Assembly (NCBI GenBank): GCA_001803875.1
Contig: MHEO01000033.1
Span: 4,256 to 13,747 of the forward strand
From: Nitrospirae bacterium RIFCSPHIGHO2_01_FULL_66_17
GTDB taxonomy: Bacteria > Nitrospirota > Nitrospiria > 2-01-FULL-66-17
Reading direction: 5' to 3'
DNA: 9,492 nt
Part shown: one piece after another, positions 1-7,434 of the stretch
How positions within the stretch are numbered: the first letter of the stretch is position 1
How the letters are laid out: each line of letters starts with the position of its first letter
Made by a program: the position numbers and the translations under genes
Notes under the pieces: model-generated
What the model saw: only the letters and a program-made list of their open reading frames with translations
Databases searched by the model: none
What the model was told of the DNA's origin: nothing

Positions 1-972
1 GGACGGGTGGTGATGGACATGCTCAACCGGGATCTTCGCCCCAGCCGGATCCTCACGCGCAAATCGTTCGAGAACGCGATCGTGGGCGTGGCCGCGACCG
101 GCGGCTCCACCAATGCCGTCCTGCACCTGCTGGCGATGGCGCGCGAGGCGGGGATTCCGCTCACGATCGACGACTTCGACACGGTGAGCGCGCGCACGCC
201 CTTGATTGCCGATCTCAAACCCGGCGGGCGGTTCGTCGCGGCGGATTTGGACCACGCGGGCGGCATCCCCTTGGTGGCTCAACGTCTGGTGAAGGCCGGC
301 TTGTTGGACGGCACGCAACTGACGCCCACCGGCAAGACGCTGGCCGAGGAGGCCGCCGTTGCCGTCGAAACGCCCGGCCAGGAAGTCGTCCTGCCGATGG
401 CCAAACCGCTCAAGCCCACCGGGGGATTGGTGATCCTCAAGGGCAATCTCGCGCCCGAAGGCTGCGTGGTCAAGGTCGCCGGCCACGAGCGGCTGGTGCA
501 CCGCGGCCCCGCGCGCGTGTTCGACCGCGAGGAGGATGCCATGGCCGCCGTGACGAAACGCCAGATCAGCGAGAACGACGTGGTCGTGATCCGCTACGAG
601 GGCCCCAGGGGCGGCCCCGGGATGCGCGAGATGCTGGGCGTGACCGCCGCCCTGGTGGGGGAGGGCCTGGGCAACACCGTGGCGCTCCTCACCGACGGCC
701 GCTTCTCCGGCGCGACCAAGGGCCTGATGGCCGGCCACGTGGCCCCCGAAGCCGCGCTGGGCGGGCCGATCGCCGCCGTGCGCGAGGGCGACCTCATCAC
801 GTTCGACATCACGAAGCGCCGCCTCGACGTCGACGTGACGGACGATGAGTTAAAGAATCGCTTGAAGTCATGGAAAGCTCCTGAACCGCGGTACACAACC
901 GGCGTGTTCGCCAAGTACGCCGGCATGGTCAGCTCGGCGTCGGAAGGGGCGGTGACGCGGGTCAAGGCGTAG
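1..972 (+). CDS. ilvD: Dihydroxy-acid dehydratase, C-terminal part (5' end outside window)
   Basis: This enzyme dehydrates 2,3-dihydroxy-isovalerate and 2,3-dihydroxy-3-methylvalerate to the 2-keto acids, the penultimate shared step of valine, isoleucine and leucine synthesis; it is a cytosolic Fe-S enzyme. The reading frame is open from base 1, so the gene starts upstream. About 323 codons are visible of the roughly 555-575 usual for the family, which means the cysteine-bearing N-terminal part is missing from view. Family motifs seen in order are GGSTNAVLHL (bases 100-129), EGPRGGPGMREM (598-633) and LLTDGRFSGATKG (685-723). In the last motif the Ser codon at 706-708 corresponds to the residue proposed as catalytic base in this family. 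The C-terminal YTTGVFAKYAGMVSSASEGAVT stretch is also typical, and the stop TAG is at 970-972. Related sugar-acid dehydratases (Edd) share the fold, but the C-terminus fits IlvD better. No clear terminator follows. Confidence 0.95.
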   Translation, partial: GRVVMDMLNRDLRPSRILTRKSFENAIVGVAATGGSTNAVLHLLAMAREAGIPLTIDDFDTVSARTPLIADLKPGGRFVAADLDHAGGIPLVAQRLVKAGLLDGTQLTPTGKTLAEEAAVAVETPGQEVVLPMAKPLKPTGGLVILKGNLAPEGCVVKVAGHERLVHRGPARVFDREEDAMAAVTKRQISENDVVVIRYEGPRGGPGMREMLGVTAALVGEGLGNTVALLTDGRFSGATKGLMAGHVAPEAALGGPIAAVREGDLITFDITKRRLDVDVTDDELKNRLKSWKAPEPRYTTGVFAKYAGMVSSASEGAVTRVKA

Positions 973-1046
973 CGCCTCTCCTGAGGTCGGGGCTGTTCGC
1001 GATCGTCGCCCTCCGACTCGGATTTCTTCCCCAGCGATCAATTCCC

Positions 1047-2978
1047 ATGCCGTTCATTCGCCTCGATAACGTCTCGCTCGCCTACGGACCGCGTCCGCTC
1101 CTGGAGCGGGCCTCGATGGAGGTTCGCCGAGGCGAGCGCGTGTGTCTGGTGGGGCGCAACGGCGAGGGCAAGTCGTCGCTGCTGCGCATCCTGGGCGGCG
1201 AGGTCGTGCCGGATGCGGGCACGGTCTGGGTCAGGCCTGGCACGCGGATCGCCCACCTGGCGCAAGACGTGGCGCAAGACAGCGATGAGACCGTGTTCGA
1301 CGTGGTGGCGGGTGGACTGGCGGAGGCTGGCCGGTTGCTCTCCGACTACCATCATGTGGCCGCTGAGTTGGCACACACACACACCGCCGCTGGCGTGCAG
1401 CGCCTGTCCGACCTGCAACACCAGTTGGAATCCCGCAACGGCTGGGAGTTGGAGCAGCGCGTGCAAGACGTCTTGGCGCGCATCGACCTGGACGGGGAGG
1501 CCGCGATGCAGACCCTCTCGGGCGGCCGTCGCCGACGCGCCATGCTCGCGCGCGCGCTGGTGTGCCAGCCCGACGTGTTGCTGCTGGACGAGCCCACCAA
1601 TCACCTCGACATCGAATCCATCACGTGGCTGGAAAACTTCCTGGCCGGCTACGCGGGCGCGGTGCTGTTCGTGAGTCACGATCGCGCGTTTCTCAAGCGC
1701 CTGGCCACGCGCATCGTCGAGTTGGATCGGGGGCAACTCAGCTCGTGGCCCGGCAACTACGACGACTACCTGACCCGCAAAGCCGAGGCGATCGCGGTGG
1801 AAGCGCACCACAACGCGCTGTTCGACAAGAAACTGGCGCAGGAGGAAGTGTGGATCCGCCAGGGCGTCAAAGCCCGCCGCACGCGCAACCAGGGCCGCGT
1901 GCGCGCGCTGGAAGCGTTACGCGAACAGCGCCGCCAACGCCGGGAGCGAGTGGGGACGGCAAAGCTTACACTCGATGATGCGGAGCGATCCGGGCAACTG
2001 GTGTTCGAGGCTGAAGACGTCAACTTTAGCTACGGGGACACCGTGGTGGTTCGGGATCTGACCACGCGCATCATGCGCGGGGATCGGATCGGGCTCATCG
2101 GTCCCAATGGCGCGGGCAAGTCCACGCTGATCAAACTCTTGGTGGGCGAACTCGAACCGGACAGCGGCCGCCTGTATCGCGGCACCAATCTGCAGGTCGC
2201 GTACTTTGACCAGCAGCGCGCGCAGCTCGACCCCAAGGTCCTGGTCATGGACAGCGTGGGTGCCGAGCACCAGATGGTCACGGTCAACGGCCGGACGCGG
2301 CACGTCACGGGCTATTTACAGGACTTTTTGTTTCCCCCGGACCGCCTGCGGTCTCCGGTGAGCACCCTTTCCGGCGGCGAGCGCAACCGCTTGCTGCTGG
2401 CTCGGTTGTTCACGCAGCCCGCCAATCTGCTGGTGATGGATGAGCCCACCAACGATCTCGATGTCGAAACCCTGGAGTTGCTGGAGGAAGTGCTGCTCGA
2501 GTACCAGGGCACCTTGCTGCTGGTGAGTCACGACCGGGCATTTCTCGATGCTGTGGTCACGAGCACGCTGGTGTTCGAGGGCGGGGGGCGGATCGGGGAG
2601 TACGTCGGCGGGTATACCGACTGGCTGCGCTATCAACAGACCAGGCTTGCACCATTGCCCGAATCGCAGCCGCGAGTCCCCACATCAGCCCGGGCGGCCA
2701 TGCCATCCACTGAGAAGCTGGGCGTAAAATTGAAGAAGCTTTCCTTTAAGAAACAGCGTGAACTCAATGATCTACCAAAGCAAATTGAGTCGCTAGAGGC
2801 CGAGCAGGCGCAACTGCACGCCACGATCAGCGGGGCGGCATTCTATCAGCAGCCGGGTGAGGCCGTGACCGCGACGTTGGCGCGCTTGGAGTCGGTGACC
2901 GGGGAGCTTGCGGCCTGCTACGCCCGTTGGGAAGCGTTGGAGGCGCAGGCGACGGCGGCGGACGGAGGGGGAGGTTAG
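1047..2978 (+). CDS. uup: ABC-F family ATPase, Uup type
   Basis: The product is a soluble, duplicated ABC ATPase of 643 residues without membrane segments, as expected for ABC-F proteins that act on ribosomes rather than as transporters. Domain 1 has Walker A GRNGEGKS (36-43), signature LSGG (157-160), Walker B LLLDEP (178-183) and the switch His in VSHDRAF (about 211). A charged linker (about 240-305, with KARRTRNQGRVRALEAL) corresponds to the arm that contacts P-site tRNA in the family. Domain 2 has Walker A GPNGAGKS (352-359), LSGGE (441-445), Walker B LLVMDEP and a second VSHDRAF. The C-terminal region (about 556-635, KLKKLSFKKQRELNDLPKQIESLE) is a predicted coiled coil of the kind that distinguishes Uup from EttA. 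The ATG at 1047 begins the conserved IRLDNVSLAYG strand, but I see no good Shine-Dalgarno before it. It lies 74 bases after ilvD. Its stop overlaps the convergent cyclase gene. Confidence 0.93.
   Translation: MPFIRLDNVSLAYGPRPLLERASMEVRRGERVCLVGRNGEGKSSLLRILGGEVVPDAGTVWVRPGTRIAHLAQDVAQDSDETVFDVVAGGLAEAGRLLSDYHHVAAELAHTHTAAGVQRLSDLQHQLESRNGWELEQRVQDVLARIDLDGEAAMQTLSGGRRRRAMLARALVCQPDVLLLDEPTNHLDIESITWLENFLAGYAGAVLFVSHDRAFLKRLATRIVELDRGQLSSWPGNYDDYLTRKAEAIAVEAHHNALFDKKLAQEEVWIRQGVKARRTRNQGRVRALEALREQRRQRRERVGTAKLTLDDAERSGQLVFEAEDVNFSYGDTVVVRDLTTRIMRGDRIGLIGPNGAGKSTLIKLLVGELEPDSGRLYRGTNLQVAYFDQQRAQLDPKVLVMDSVGAEHQMVTVNGRTRHVTGYLQDFLFPPDRLRSPVSTLSGGERNRLLLARLFTQPANLLVMDEPTNDLDVETLELLEEVLLEYQGTLLLVSHDRAFLDAVVTSTLVFEGGGRIGEYVGGYTDWLRYQQTRLAPLPESQPRVPTSARAAMPSTEKLGVKLKKLSFKKQRELNDLPKQIESLEAEQAQLHATISGAAFYQQPGEAVTATLARLESVTGELAACYARWEALEAQATAADGGGG
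1372..1384 (+). repeat. (CA)6 dinucleotide tract inside uup
   Basis: Six CA units followed by one more C lie in the domain 1 coding region of uup and encode the AHTHT segment around residues 109-113. A slip of one unit would shift the frame. The tract is short for a real contingency locus and is probably just codon use. Confidence 0.6.
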
Positions 2979-4003
2979 GCGGCGACCGGTGTCCCGCCGG
3001 ACGACTCCGATGCGTCACTGGACAACCGCACCCGGTTGCGCCCGTCGGTTTTGGCTCGATACAGCGATTGATCTGCGCGATCGATCAGCGCCCGCGGGGA
3101 GTCTCCGTCGGCCGGAAACGCCGCGATGCCGATACTGATCGTCACCTTGCCGAGCGGTTGCTTGTCGCGGTTCAGAAACGGGTAGGTCTCGACCAGTTGC
3201 CGAACATCCTCGGCGACCTTGACCGCAAAATCGGATCGCGTTTCCGGGAGAACGACACAAAACTCCTCGCCTCCATATCTGGCGGCGATATCCGACTTCC
3301 GGGCTCGCTCGGCGAGGATGTGGCTGATGGTCTTGAGCACCTCGTCGCCGTCCAGATGGCCGTTGTGGTCGTTGTACTGTTTGAAGTGGTCCACGTCTAT
3401 CATCAGCAGACAGAGCGGGGAGCCATGTCGCTCCGACCGGCCGACCTCCGCGCGAAGCGCCTCCTGGAGGTAGCGATAATTATAGAGACCGGTGAGCCCG
3501 TCGCGGACGGCTAACTCGTGGATCGACCGATTCAGCTGTTCGAGTTCCTCGTTTTTTTGCTTTAAGTTCTCGATCAGGTTGCGGTTCTCGATGACCAACC
3601 GAATCTTGTCGATCGTCCGTTTCACGAGCGCGAGCACGGCCTCCAAGTCCTCGAACGGCTTCAACAGGTAATCGTAGGCGCCCAGCCGGAGGGCTTCAAC
3701 CGCCGTCGCGAACGAGGCATGGCTGGTCATGACGATGACCTCGGTCTGCACACTCATATTCCGGATCAGGCGGATGAGCTCGATCCCGTTCATCCCGCCC
3801 ATCCGAATGTCCGTCAGCACCACGTGGAATGTCGAGTTCCGGATCCGTTCCAGCGCCTGTTCGCCGCTCTCGGCCGTCTCCACGTAATATCCGGCCTCGC
3901 CCAGCAATTCCCCGAGCACGCCGCGCAGGCTGGGCTCGTCATCGACGACCAGCACACGAAACTTGGAAGCCTCTTCCCGGGGGCGCTTAATGTCTAGCAT
4001 CAT
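2975..4003 (-). CDS. Response regulator with GGDEF diguanylate cyclase output
   Basis: This 342-residue protein has the PleD/WspR-like plan: a receiver domain that accepts phosphate from a histidine kinase, and a GGDEF domain that makes cyclic di-GMP from two GTP. The receiver spans about 15-130, with acidic pair D21/D22, phospho-acceptor D65 (VVLTDIRM), T93 and K115 (YLLKPF). A coiled-coil-like linker follows (about 135-165, LIENLKQKNEELEQLNRSI). The cyclase begins at DGLTGLYNYRYL (168-179) and carries the metal-binding IDVDHFK (202-208) and an intact GGEEF active site (244-248). RKSD (235-238), six residues before GGEEF as in PleD, is a good product-inhibition I-site. There is no DNA-binding domain. 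Two ATGs in a row (4003 and 4000) make the start uncertain by one codon, and the ribosome site is weak. The gene lies 71 bases downstream of the histidine kinase on the same strand, its likely phosphodonor. Its stop overlaps the uup stop by four bases in opposite orientation. Confidence 0.95.
   Translation of the reverse strand: MMLDIKRPREEASKFRVLVVDDEPSLRGVLGELLGEAGYYVETAESGEQALERIRNSTFHVVLTDIRMGGMNGIELIRLIRNMSVQTEVIVMTSHASFATAVEALRLGAYDYLLKPFEDLEAVLALVKRTIDKIRLVIENRNLIENLKQKNEELEQLNRSIHELAVRDGLTGLYNYRYLQEALRAEVGRSERHGSPLCLLMIDVDHFKQYNDHNGHLDGDEVLKTISHILAERARKSDIAARYGGEEFCVVLPETRSDFAVKVAEDVRQLVETYPFLNRDKQPLGKVTISIGIAAFPADGDSPRALIDRADQSLYRAKTDGRNRVRLSSDASESSGGTPVAA
2978..2998. repeat. GC-rich hairpin at the convergent uup / cyclase gene ends
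   Basis: GGCGG (2978-2982) can pair with CCGCC (2994-2998), and GAC (2984-2986) with GTC (2991-2993), giving an 8-base-pair stem with one bulged C and a CGGT loop. It begins at the last base of the uup stop codon and lies inside the last codons of the minus-strand gene. No T-run follows on either strand, so it is not a canonical intrinsic terminator. It could still slow or end transcription at this tail-to-tail junction. Confidence 0.35.
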
Positions 4004-4013
4004 TTGGCCTGAT

Positions 4014-4044
4014 GACGATCGTGACCAGTATAGTTCGGATCGTC
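4014..4044. repeat. Inverted repeat GACGATC-N17-GATCGTC between kinase and cyclase genes
   Basis: The two perfect 7-base arms lie at 4014-4020 and 4038-4044 with a 17-base spacer. The dyad sits in the 71-base gap and straddles the candidate -10 box at 4027-4032. It could be an operator for the cyclase gene or an intercistronic RNA hairpin. I do not recognise the motif. Confidence 0.4.
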
Positions 4045-4055
4045 GGTCTTGTCTC
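4027..4055 (-). promoter_or_regulatory. Candidate internal sigma-70-type promoter for the cyclase gene
   Basis: On the minus strand a GAGACA box (4055-4050, four of six to TTGACA) is followed after exactly 17 bases by TATACT (4032-4027, five of six to TATAAT). Transcription would begin near 4020, about 17-20 bases before the cyclase ATG. This would let the cyclase be expressed separately from the kinase. It is a motif match only, in a gap that also permits simple read-through. Confidence 0.35.
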
Positions 4056-4074
4056 TCCCGGGAATGGCGTCCCC

Positions 4075-5946
4075 TCAGGCGGCGGCCGCAACACGAGGGC
4101 CGCCGGCTTCTGCTGATCCGAGGGCCTCATCGGCCGGGAACGTCAAGACAAATGTGGTTCCTTGCCCCGGTTCGCTCTCGATCCGGATCTCCCCTTTGTG
4201 GTCGCGGACGATCCCGTACGTCACCGAAAGCCCCAGGCCGGTTCCCTTCCCCGCCGGTTTTGTGGTGAAAAACGGTTCAAAGATCTTCGGTTGAATCTCC
4301 GGCGGGATTCCAGGCCCCGTGTCCGAGACGCGTAATTCCAAGAACCCGTTGCAGACGCGGGTGGCAACCCGGACCGTGCCGCCGTCGGGCTCCAGAGCCT
4401 GCTGAGCGTTGATCAGCAAATTCATGAGGACCTGCTGGAGCTGGTTCGCATCACCCCTCATGGCGGGAACCGGCGACAACCGCTTCTCGATGTTGACCCG
4501 ATGGATCGTCAACTGGTGGTCAACGATGGCGATTCCCTCCTCCACAACCCGGTTCAGATCGACGATCGAGTACTCGGTCGGCTCCTGCCGCGCGAATCGC
4601 AACAAGCTCTCAATGATGATCTGACAACGCCGTGCTTCTTTTTCGATGATCGTGAGGTGTGTATAGGTGGTGTCCTCTTTGCCGACCTTTCGCATCGCAA
4701 GTTGCGCATACCCTAAAATTCCCGCGAGCGGGTTTTTGACTTCGTGCGCAATGCCGGCACCCAGTTGACCAAACGCCGCCATCTTTGCGGATTGGATCAG
4801 CGCGGCCTGGGCCTGTTTGAGGGCGTGCTCCCGCACCTTGAGCTCCGAGGTCATCTGGTTGAATGATTCCGCGAGGCTCCCGATCTCGTCGCGCGAACGG
4901 TGAGCAAGCTGGATATCAAAGTCTCCCTTCGCCACCGCGCGCGTCGCCGCCGAGAGACGCTCGATCGACCGGGTAATGAGCCGCGACCATAAGAGCCCCA
5001 CGACCACCGCGGCCGTTAACAGCAGAAATGCGACGCCGATGAGGTTATTCAGGAGCTCGCGCGCCGTGAGATACGCGGCCGTTTTCGGAATTTGTACGCC
5101 GGCCAGCACATTCCCGAATTCCACCCGGGCGAAGCCGCCGATCATCTCCACCCCCTCATGCACGTATTCCTTTGTGAACCCCATGGGCTCCGATCCACCG
5201 CCGCTCTCCGGTCCTAGGAGCCATTGCAGGGCGGACTCGGGGATCCAGCTCACCGGCGCGCGACGCGCCACCAGGCCGGGGTCGGTGTGGGCGAGGACCG
5301 CGCCGCGGCTGTCGACGACGAATGTCTCGAACGCCACCGACCGACGCGCCAACCGCAGGAGGCTGTCAAGCCGAATGACCGCGGCCGCCACCACCGGGGT
5401 TCCCCCGTCGGGGGAGGGGCGCGACACGGCCATCGTCAGCGTGGGCAGCGCGGGCAGGAGCGTGGAGTTCTCGACGAACACCGCCCCGGCTCGGATGCGG
5501 TCAACCGGAACCGACCGGTCGCGTCGGAACGCCAAAAACGCCTGTTTGGTCAATCCGGCGACATCGAGCTTGGCCACGTCATACACGGTGACGGGCTCCC
5601 GCCCGCCCGCATAGAGTGAGACGGCCACCACGTCGGGGAAATCCTTGAACAGCGCCTTGAGCAAACGCGCCTTCTCGTCGGGATCCACGCGCCGATCCCC
5701 CATCAACCGCGCGAAGACGTTGATCCGTTCCTGATACCCCACGAGCAGCGATCGCGTCTCCGCGGCCGTGTGGAGCGCAATCATCGAGGTGAGATCGTGA
5801 ATATAGGTCTTCTTGTCGGTATGGAACAGGTTCGCCATCGTCAACGTGATGGCGCCCACCACGCTCGTCACGAGGAACATCAGCGCGATCAAAAACTTGA
5901 CCCGGAGCGGAACCCGAATTCGGGGAAGGAGCGACATCGCACCCAT
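4075..5946 (-). CDS. Transmembrane sensor histidine kinase (Cache-HAMP-HisKA-HATPase)
   Basis: The 623-residue protein senses an extracytoplasmic cue and should phosphorylate the downstream response regulator. A first membrane helix spans about 17-40 and a second about 298-322. Between them lies a periplasmic region of about 255 residues with features of a double Cache domain, including AAVIRLDSLLRLARR and the later FVVDSRGAVLAHTDP. HAMP covers about 322-373 (AKGDFDIQL, DEIGSLAESFNQM). The phospho-acceptor is H401 in GIAHEVKNPLAGI. The ATPase domain has the N box (MNLLINAQQAL, N509/N513), DTGPGIP (542-548), the F box IFEPFFTTK and GKGTGLGLS (566-574). All catalytic motifs are intact. I chose the ATG at 5946, whose A is also the last base of the upstream stop (TGATG), implying translational coupling. 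A TTG at 5949 and an ATG at 5937 (with GGGTG before it) are alternatives. Confidence 0.95.
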   Translation of the reverse strand: MGAMSLLPRIRVPLRVKFLIALMFLVTSVVGAITLTMANLFHTDKKTYIHDLTSMIALHTAAETRSLLVGYQERINVFARLMGDRRVDPDEKARLLKALFKDFPDVVAVSLYAGGREPVTVYDVAKLDVAGLTKQAFLAFRRDRSVPVDRIRAGAVFVENSTLLPALPTLTMAVSRPSPDGGTPVVAAAVIRLDSLLRLARRSVAFETFVVDSRGAVLAHTDPGLVARRAPVSWIPESALQWLLGPESGGGSEPMGFTKEYVHEGVEMIGGFARVEFGNVLAGVQIPKTAAYLTARELLNNLIGVAFLLLTAAVVVGLLWSRLITRSIERLSAATRAVAKGDFDIQLAHRSRDEIGSLAESFNQMTSELKVREHALKQAQAALIQSAKMAAFGQLGAGIAHEVKNPLAGILGYAQLAMRKVGKEDTTYTHLTIIEKEARRCQIIIESLLRFARQEPTEYSIVDLNRVVEEGIAIVDHQLTIHRVNIEKRLSPVPAMRGDANQLQQVLMNLLINAQQALEPDGGTVRVATRVCNGFLELRVSDTGPGIPPEIQPKIFEPFFTTKPAGKGTGLGLSVTYGIVRDHKGEIRIESEPGQGTTFVLTFPADEALGSAEAGGPRVAAAA

Positions 5947-7259
5947 CAAAAATTTGCGTTCACGAGTTCCGAACGATAGGCGACATTGCCCGCTTGGTCC
6001 ACGGCCTCGACCACGATCACCGTCGACCCCGGCCCTAGCCGCAGGCTGTGTTGGAACGACCCGGCGGCCGTGACCGGAATGCGATGGCCGCCGACGGAGA
6101 CGCGCGCCCCCGGTTCCGTGCGGCCCGTCAGCGTATACGCGTCCGACCCCCGGGTCTTCGATGGAAAGTGCACGTTCAGCGCGGGGGGGTTACGATCCCG
6201 GACGACAATCAAGCGCGCCGGGTTGCTGTACGCGCCCTCGCGGGCGTCGGCGATTCCGCTGACGCGCCAGTAATACGTCCCGTGCTTGAGGTTGTTATGG
6301 CGGAACTCCGGCGTCCGCACGCGGGCATCGGAGACCACATCGTCAAAATCGGGGTCGCGGGCGATGACGAGGTGATACCCGTCGACGGGCGCGGGCGCCG
6401 TCCAGGCGAACCGGATCTGCTGCGGCTGGTCACGGTAGGAATACGTCCGATCCCGTGCGGGTTCCACGGGCTTCGGTCGCGCCGGCAAGCGCACCGGCGC
6501 CGTCGTCTCACCATTCGAGCGCACGGTCGAGACGAAGTCCTCGTTGACCTGGAGCGTCCGACCATTGGCGTCGAGCTCCGCAACGCCGCGATAGACGGCG
6601 ACGGTGGACGCGTGGTCCTCCGTCATGCTGATCTTGAACTGGGCGCCGGCACGGTCGCGCGTCGCCGACCGAACCCTCACCACGCCGCCCGGGAGCGCCA
6701 CCTCCACGGCCGCCGTCCTATCGTGCGTACTGACCGTTCCCCGAAGCTCCCCATCAACCATCACAAGCTTCGAAGGCGTCTCCCTCCGCACCGGGTCGGG
6801 CTGAACGCGTTGGATCACCACCAGGGAGTTGGGACTCATGTCGAGGACGTTTCCTTCGGTGAACCGGAGGCGGGCCGTCGAGTTGTCGAATGTTTGCACC
6901 GCGTCGCGATCGCGGAAACGCTCCCCCGGGCGAACTCCCGACCAGGAAATCTCATCCGCCGCACGGTGCTTCACCGTATTGGTCGTCCGCACGAGCACCG
7001 CCGCGACCTCCCCCGCGGCCACCTCTTGACTCGACTTCGGGGATCCCGAGGCATGCGCCGGGTCGCGCGCCGTCGGCTCCGCCATCCCGGCGGCCGGCAG
7101 TGGTCCCTCGCGCGTCACAACCTCGCGCAACCCGGGGCCTGCGGGAAACAGGACTCGCAGGAACCCGAGCAAGAGGGCGAAGAACGCCAGCGCGATCCCC
7201 ACGATCACGACGGCCTCGACGACGCGGTACCGACTGGGAACAACCGACGGAAGTTCCAT
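5946..7259 (-). CDS. Membrane-anchored FecR-domain protein with Fn3-like and Ig-like modules
   Basis: This 437-residue protein begins with a short basic cytoplasmic end and one membrane helix (about 14-38), so most of it should be extracytoplasmic. A proline/alanine-rich spacer (about 40-85) leads to a FecR-type beta domain (about 105-245: GERFRDRDAVQTFDNSTARLRF, DGELRGTVS, GGVVRVRSATR, VAVYRGVAELDANGRTLQV). Next is a fibronectin-III-like module (about 275-353, FAWTAPAPVDGYHLVIARD, YYWRVSGI) and a C-terminal Ig-like module (about 358-432, LTGRTEPGARVSVGG, VEAVDQAGNVAY). FecR itself relays iron-siderophore signals to a sigma factor, but no sigma factor or TonB receptor is present here, so the domain probably serves as an envelope-binding or scaffold module. 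The start is set by the ATG at 7259 with GGAGG five bases before it; a GTG at 7265 falls inside that ribosome site. It is the first gene of the minus-strand cassette and may present a signal to the kinase. Confidence 0.88.
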   Translation of the reverse strand: MELPSVVPSRYRVVEAVVIVGIALAFFALLLGFLRVLFPAGPGLREVVTREGPLPAAGMAEPTARDPAHASGSPKSSQEVAAGEVAAVLVRTTNTVKHRAADEISWSGVRPGERFRDRDAVQTFDNSTARLRFTEGNVLDMSPNSLVVIQRVQPDPVRRETPSKLVMVDGELRGTVSTHDRTAAVEVALPGGVVRVRSATRDRAGAQFKISMTEDHASTVAVYRGVAELDANGRTLQVNEDFVSTVRSNGETTAPVRLPARPKPVEPARDRTYSYRDQPQQIRFAWTAPAPVDGYHLVIARDPDFDDVVSDARVRTPEFRHNNLKHGTYYWRVSGIADAREGAYSNPARLIVVRDRNPPALNVHFPSKTRGSDAYTLTGRTEPGARVSVGGHRIPVTAAGSFQHSLRLGPGSTVIVVEAVDQAGNVAYRSELVNANF

Positions 7260-7261
7260 CG

Positions 7262-7269
7262 TCACCTCC
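7262..7269 (-). promoter_or_regulatory. Ribosome binding site that decides the FecR-protein start
   Basis: GGAGGTGA on the minus strand places GGAGG five bases before the ATG at 7259. This is the strongest Shine-Dalgarno in the minus-strand cassette. It favours the ATG over the in-frame GTG at 7265, which overlaps the site. Confidence 0.75.
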
Positions 7270-7359
7270 GCCGTTCAGTGTAGCCTAAAATCGGAAACTG
7301 CTCCGGCGGCTGGCCCGGCGCACCGCTTTACTTTTCGACCGCGCGCGGGGTATTGATAC

Positions 7360-7391
7360 AAGGGCTGAATAAGGGGACAAAGGGCTGAATA
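7360..7391. repeat. Two direct copies of AAGGGCTGAATA with 20-base period
   Basis: Identical 12-mers lie at 7360-7371 and 7380-7391, in the intergenic region between the divergent FecR-protein and reductase genes. Their starts are 20 bases apart, close to two helical turns, so a protein would meet both copies on about the same DNA face. This is the layout of a tandem regulator site, although a local duplication is equally possible. I do not recognise the motif. Confidence 0.6.
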
Positions 7392-7395
7392 TGGA

Positions 7396-7434
7396 TGCCT
7401 CGCTGAGATGGGGCCTAAAGCGAAATGCGAGGCA
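7396..7434. repeat. Inverted repeat TGCCTCGC-N23-GCGAGGCA
   Basis: Perfect 8-base arms lie at 7396-7403 and 7427-7434. Alternative pairings compete with this stem: TCGCT (7400-7404) can pair with AGCGA (7419-7423), and GAGG (7429-7432) with CCTC (7437-7440). The ATG of the small reading frame (7425-7427) touches the 3' arm, so in a plus-strand transcript the stem would affect access to that start. It could also be a wide protein-binding dyad. No T-run follows. Confidence 0.5.

Noticed and set aside
973..1046. Terminator or promoter between ilvD and uup
   Set aside because: Only 4-base stems such as CCTC-TCCT-GAGG and no T-run or promoter pair were found; nothing here can be supported.
1038..1811. 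257-codon minus-strand frame opposite uup domain 1
   Set aside because: The sense strand carries all ABC motifs here; the antisense product has no recognisable motif.
4976..5614. 212-codon plus-strand frame opposite the kinase sensor domain
   Set aside because: It is a shadow with Ser/Arg/Thr-rich composition opposite an intact Cache domain.
7277..7282. TACACT on the minus strand as a -10 box for the FecR-protein gene
   Set aside because: No acceptable -35 lies 16-18 bases upstream, and the implied 5' leader would be only about 10 bases before the ATG and would overlap the ribosome site.
6048..7283. 411-codon open frame on the plus strand opposite the FecR-protein gene
   Set aside because: It is an antisense shadow of a GC-rich gene: arginine/histidine/proline-rich, with no domain motifs, while the opposite strand has a clear multi-domain protein with a strong ribosome site.
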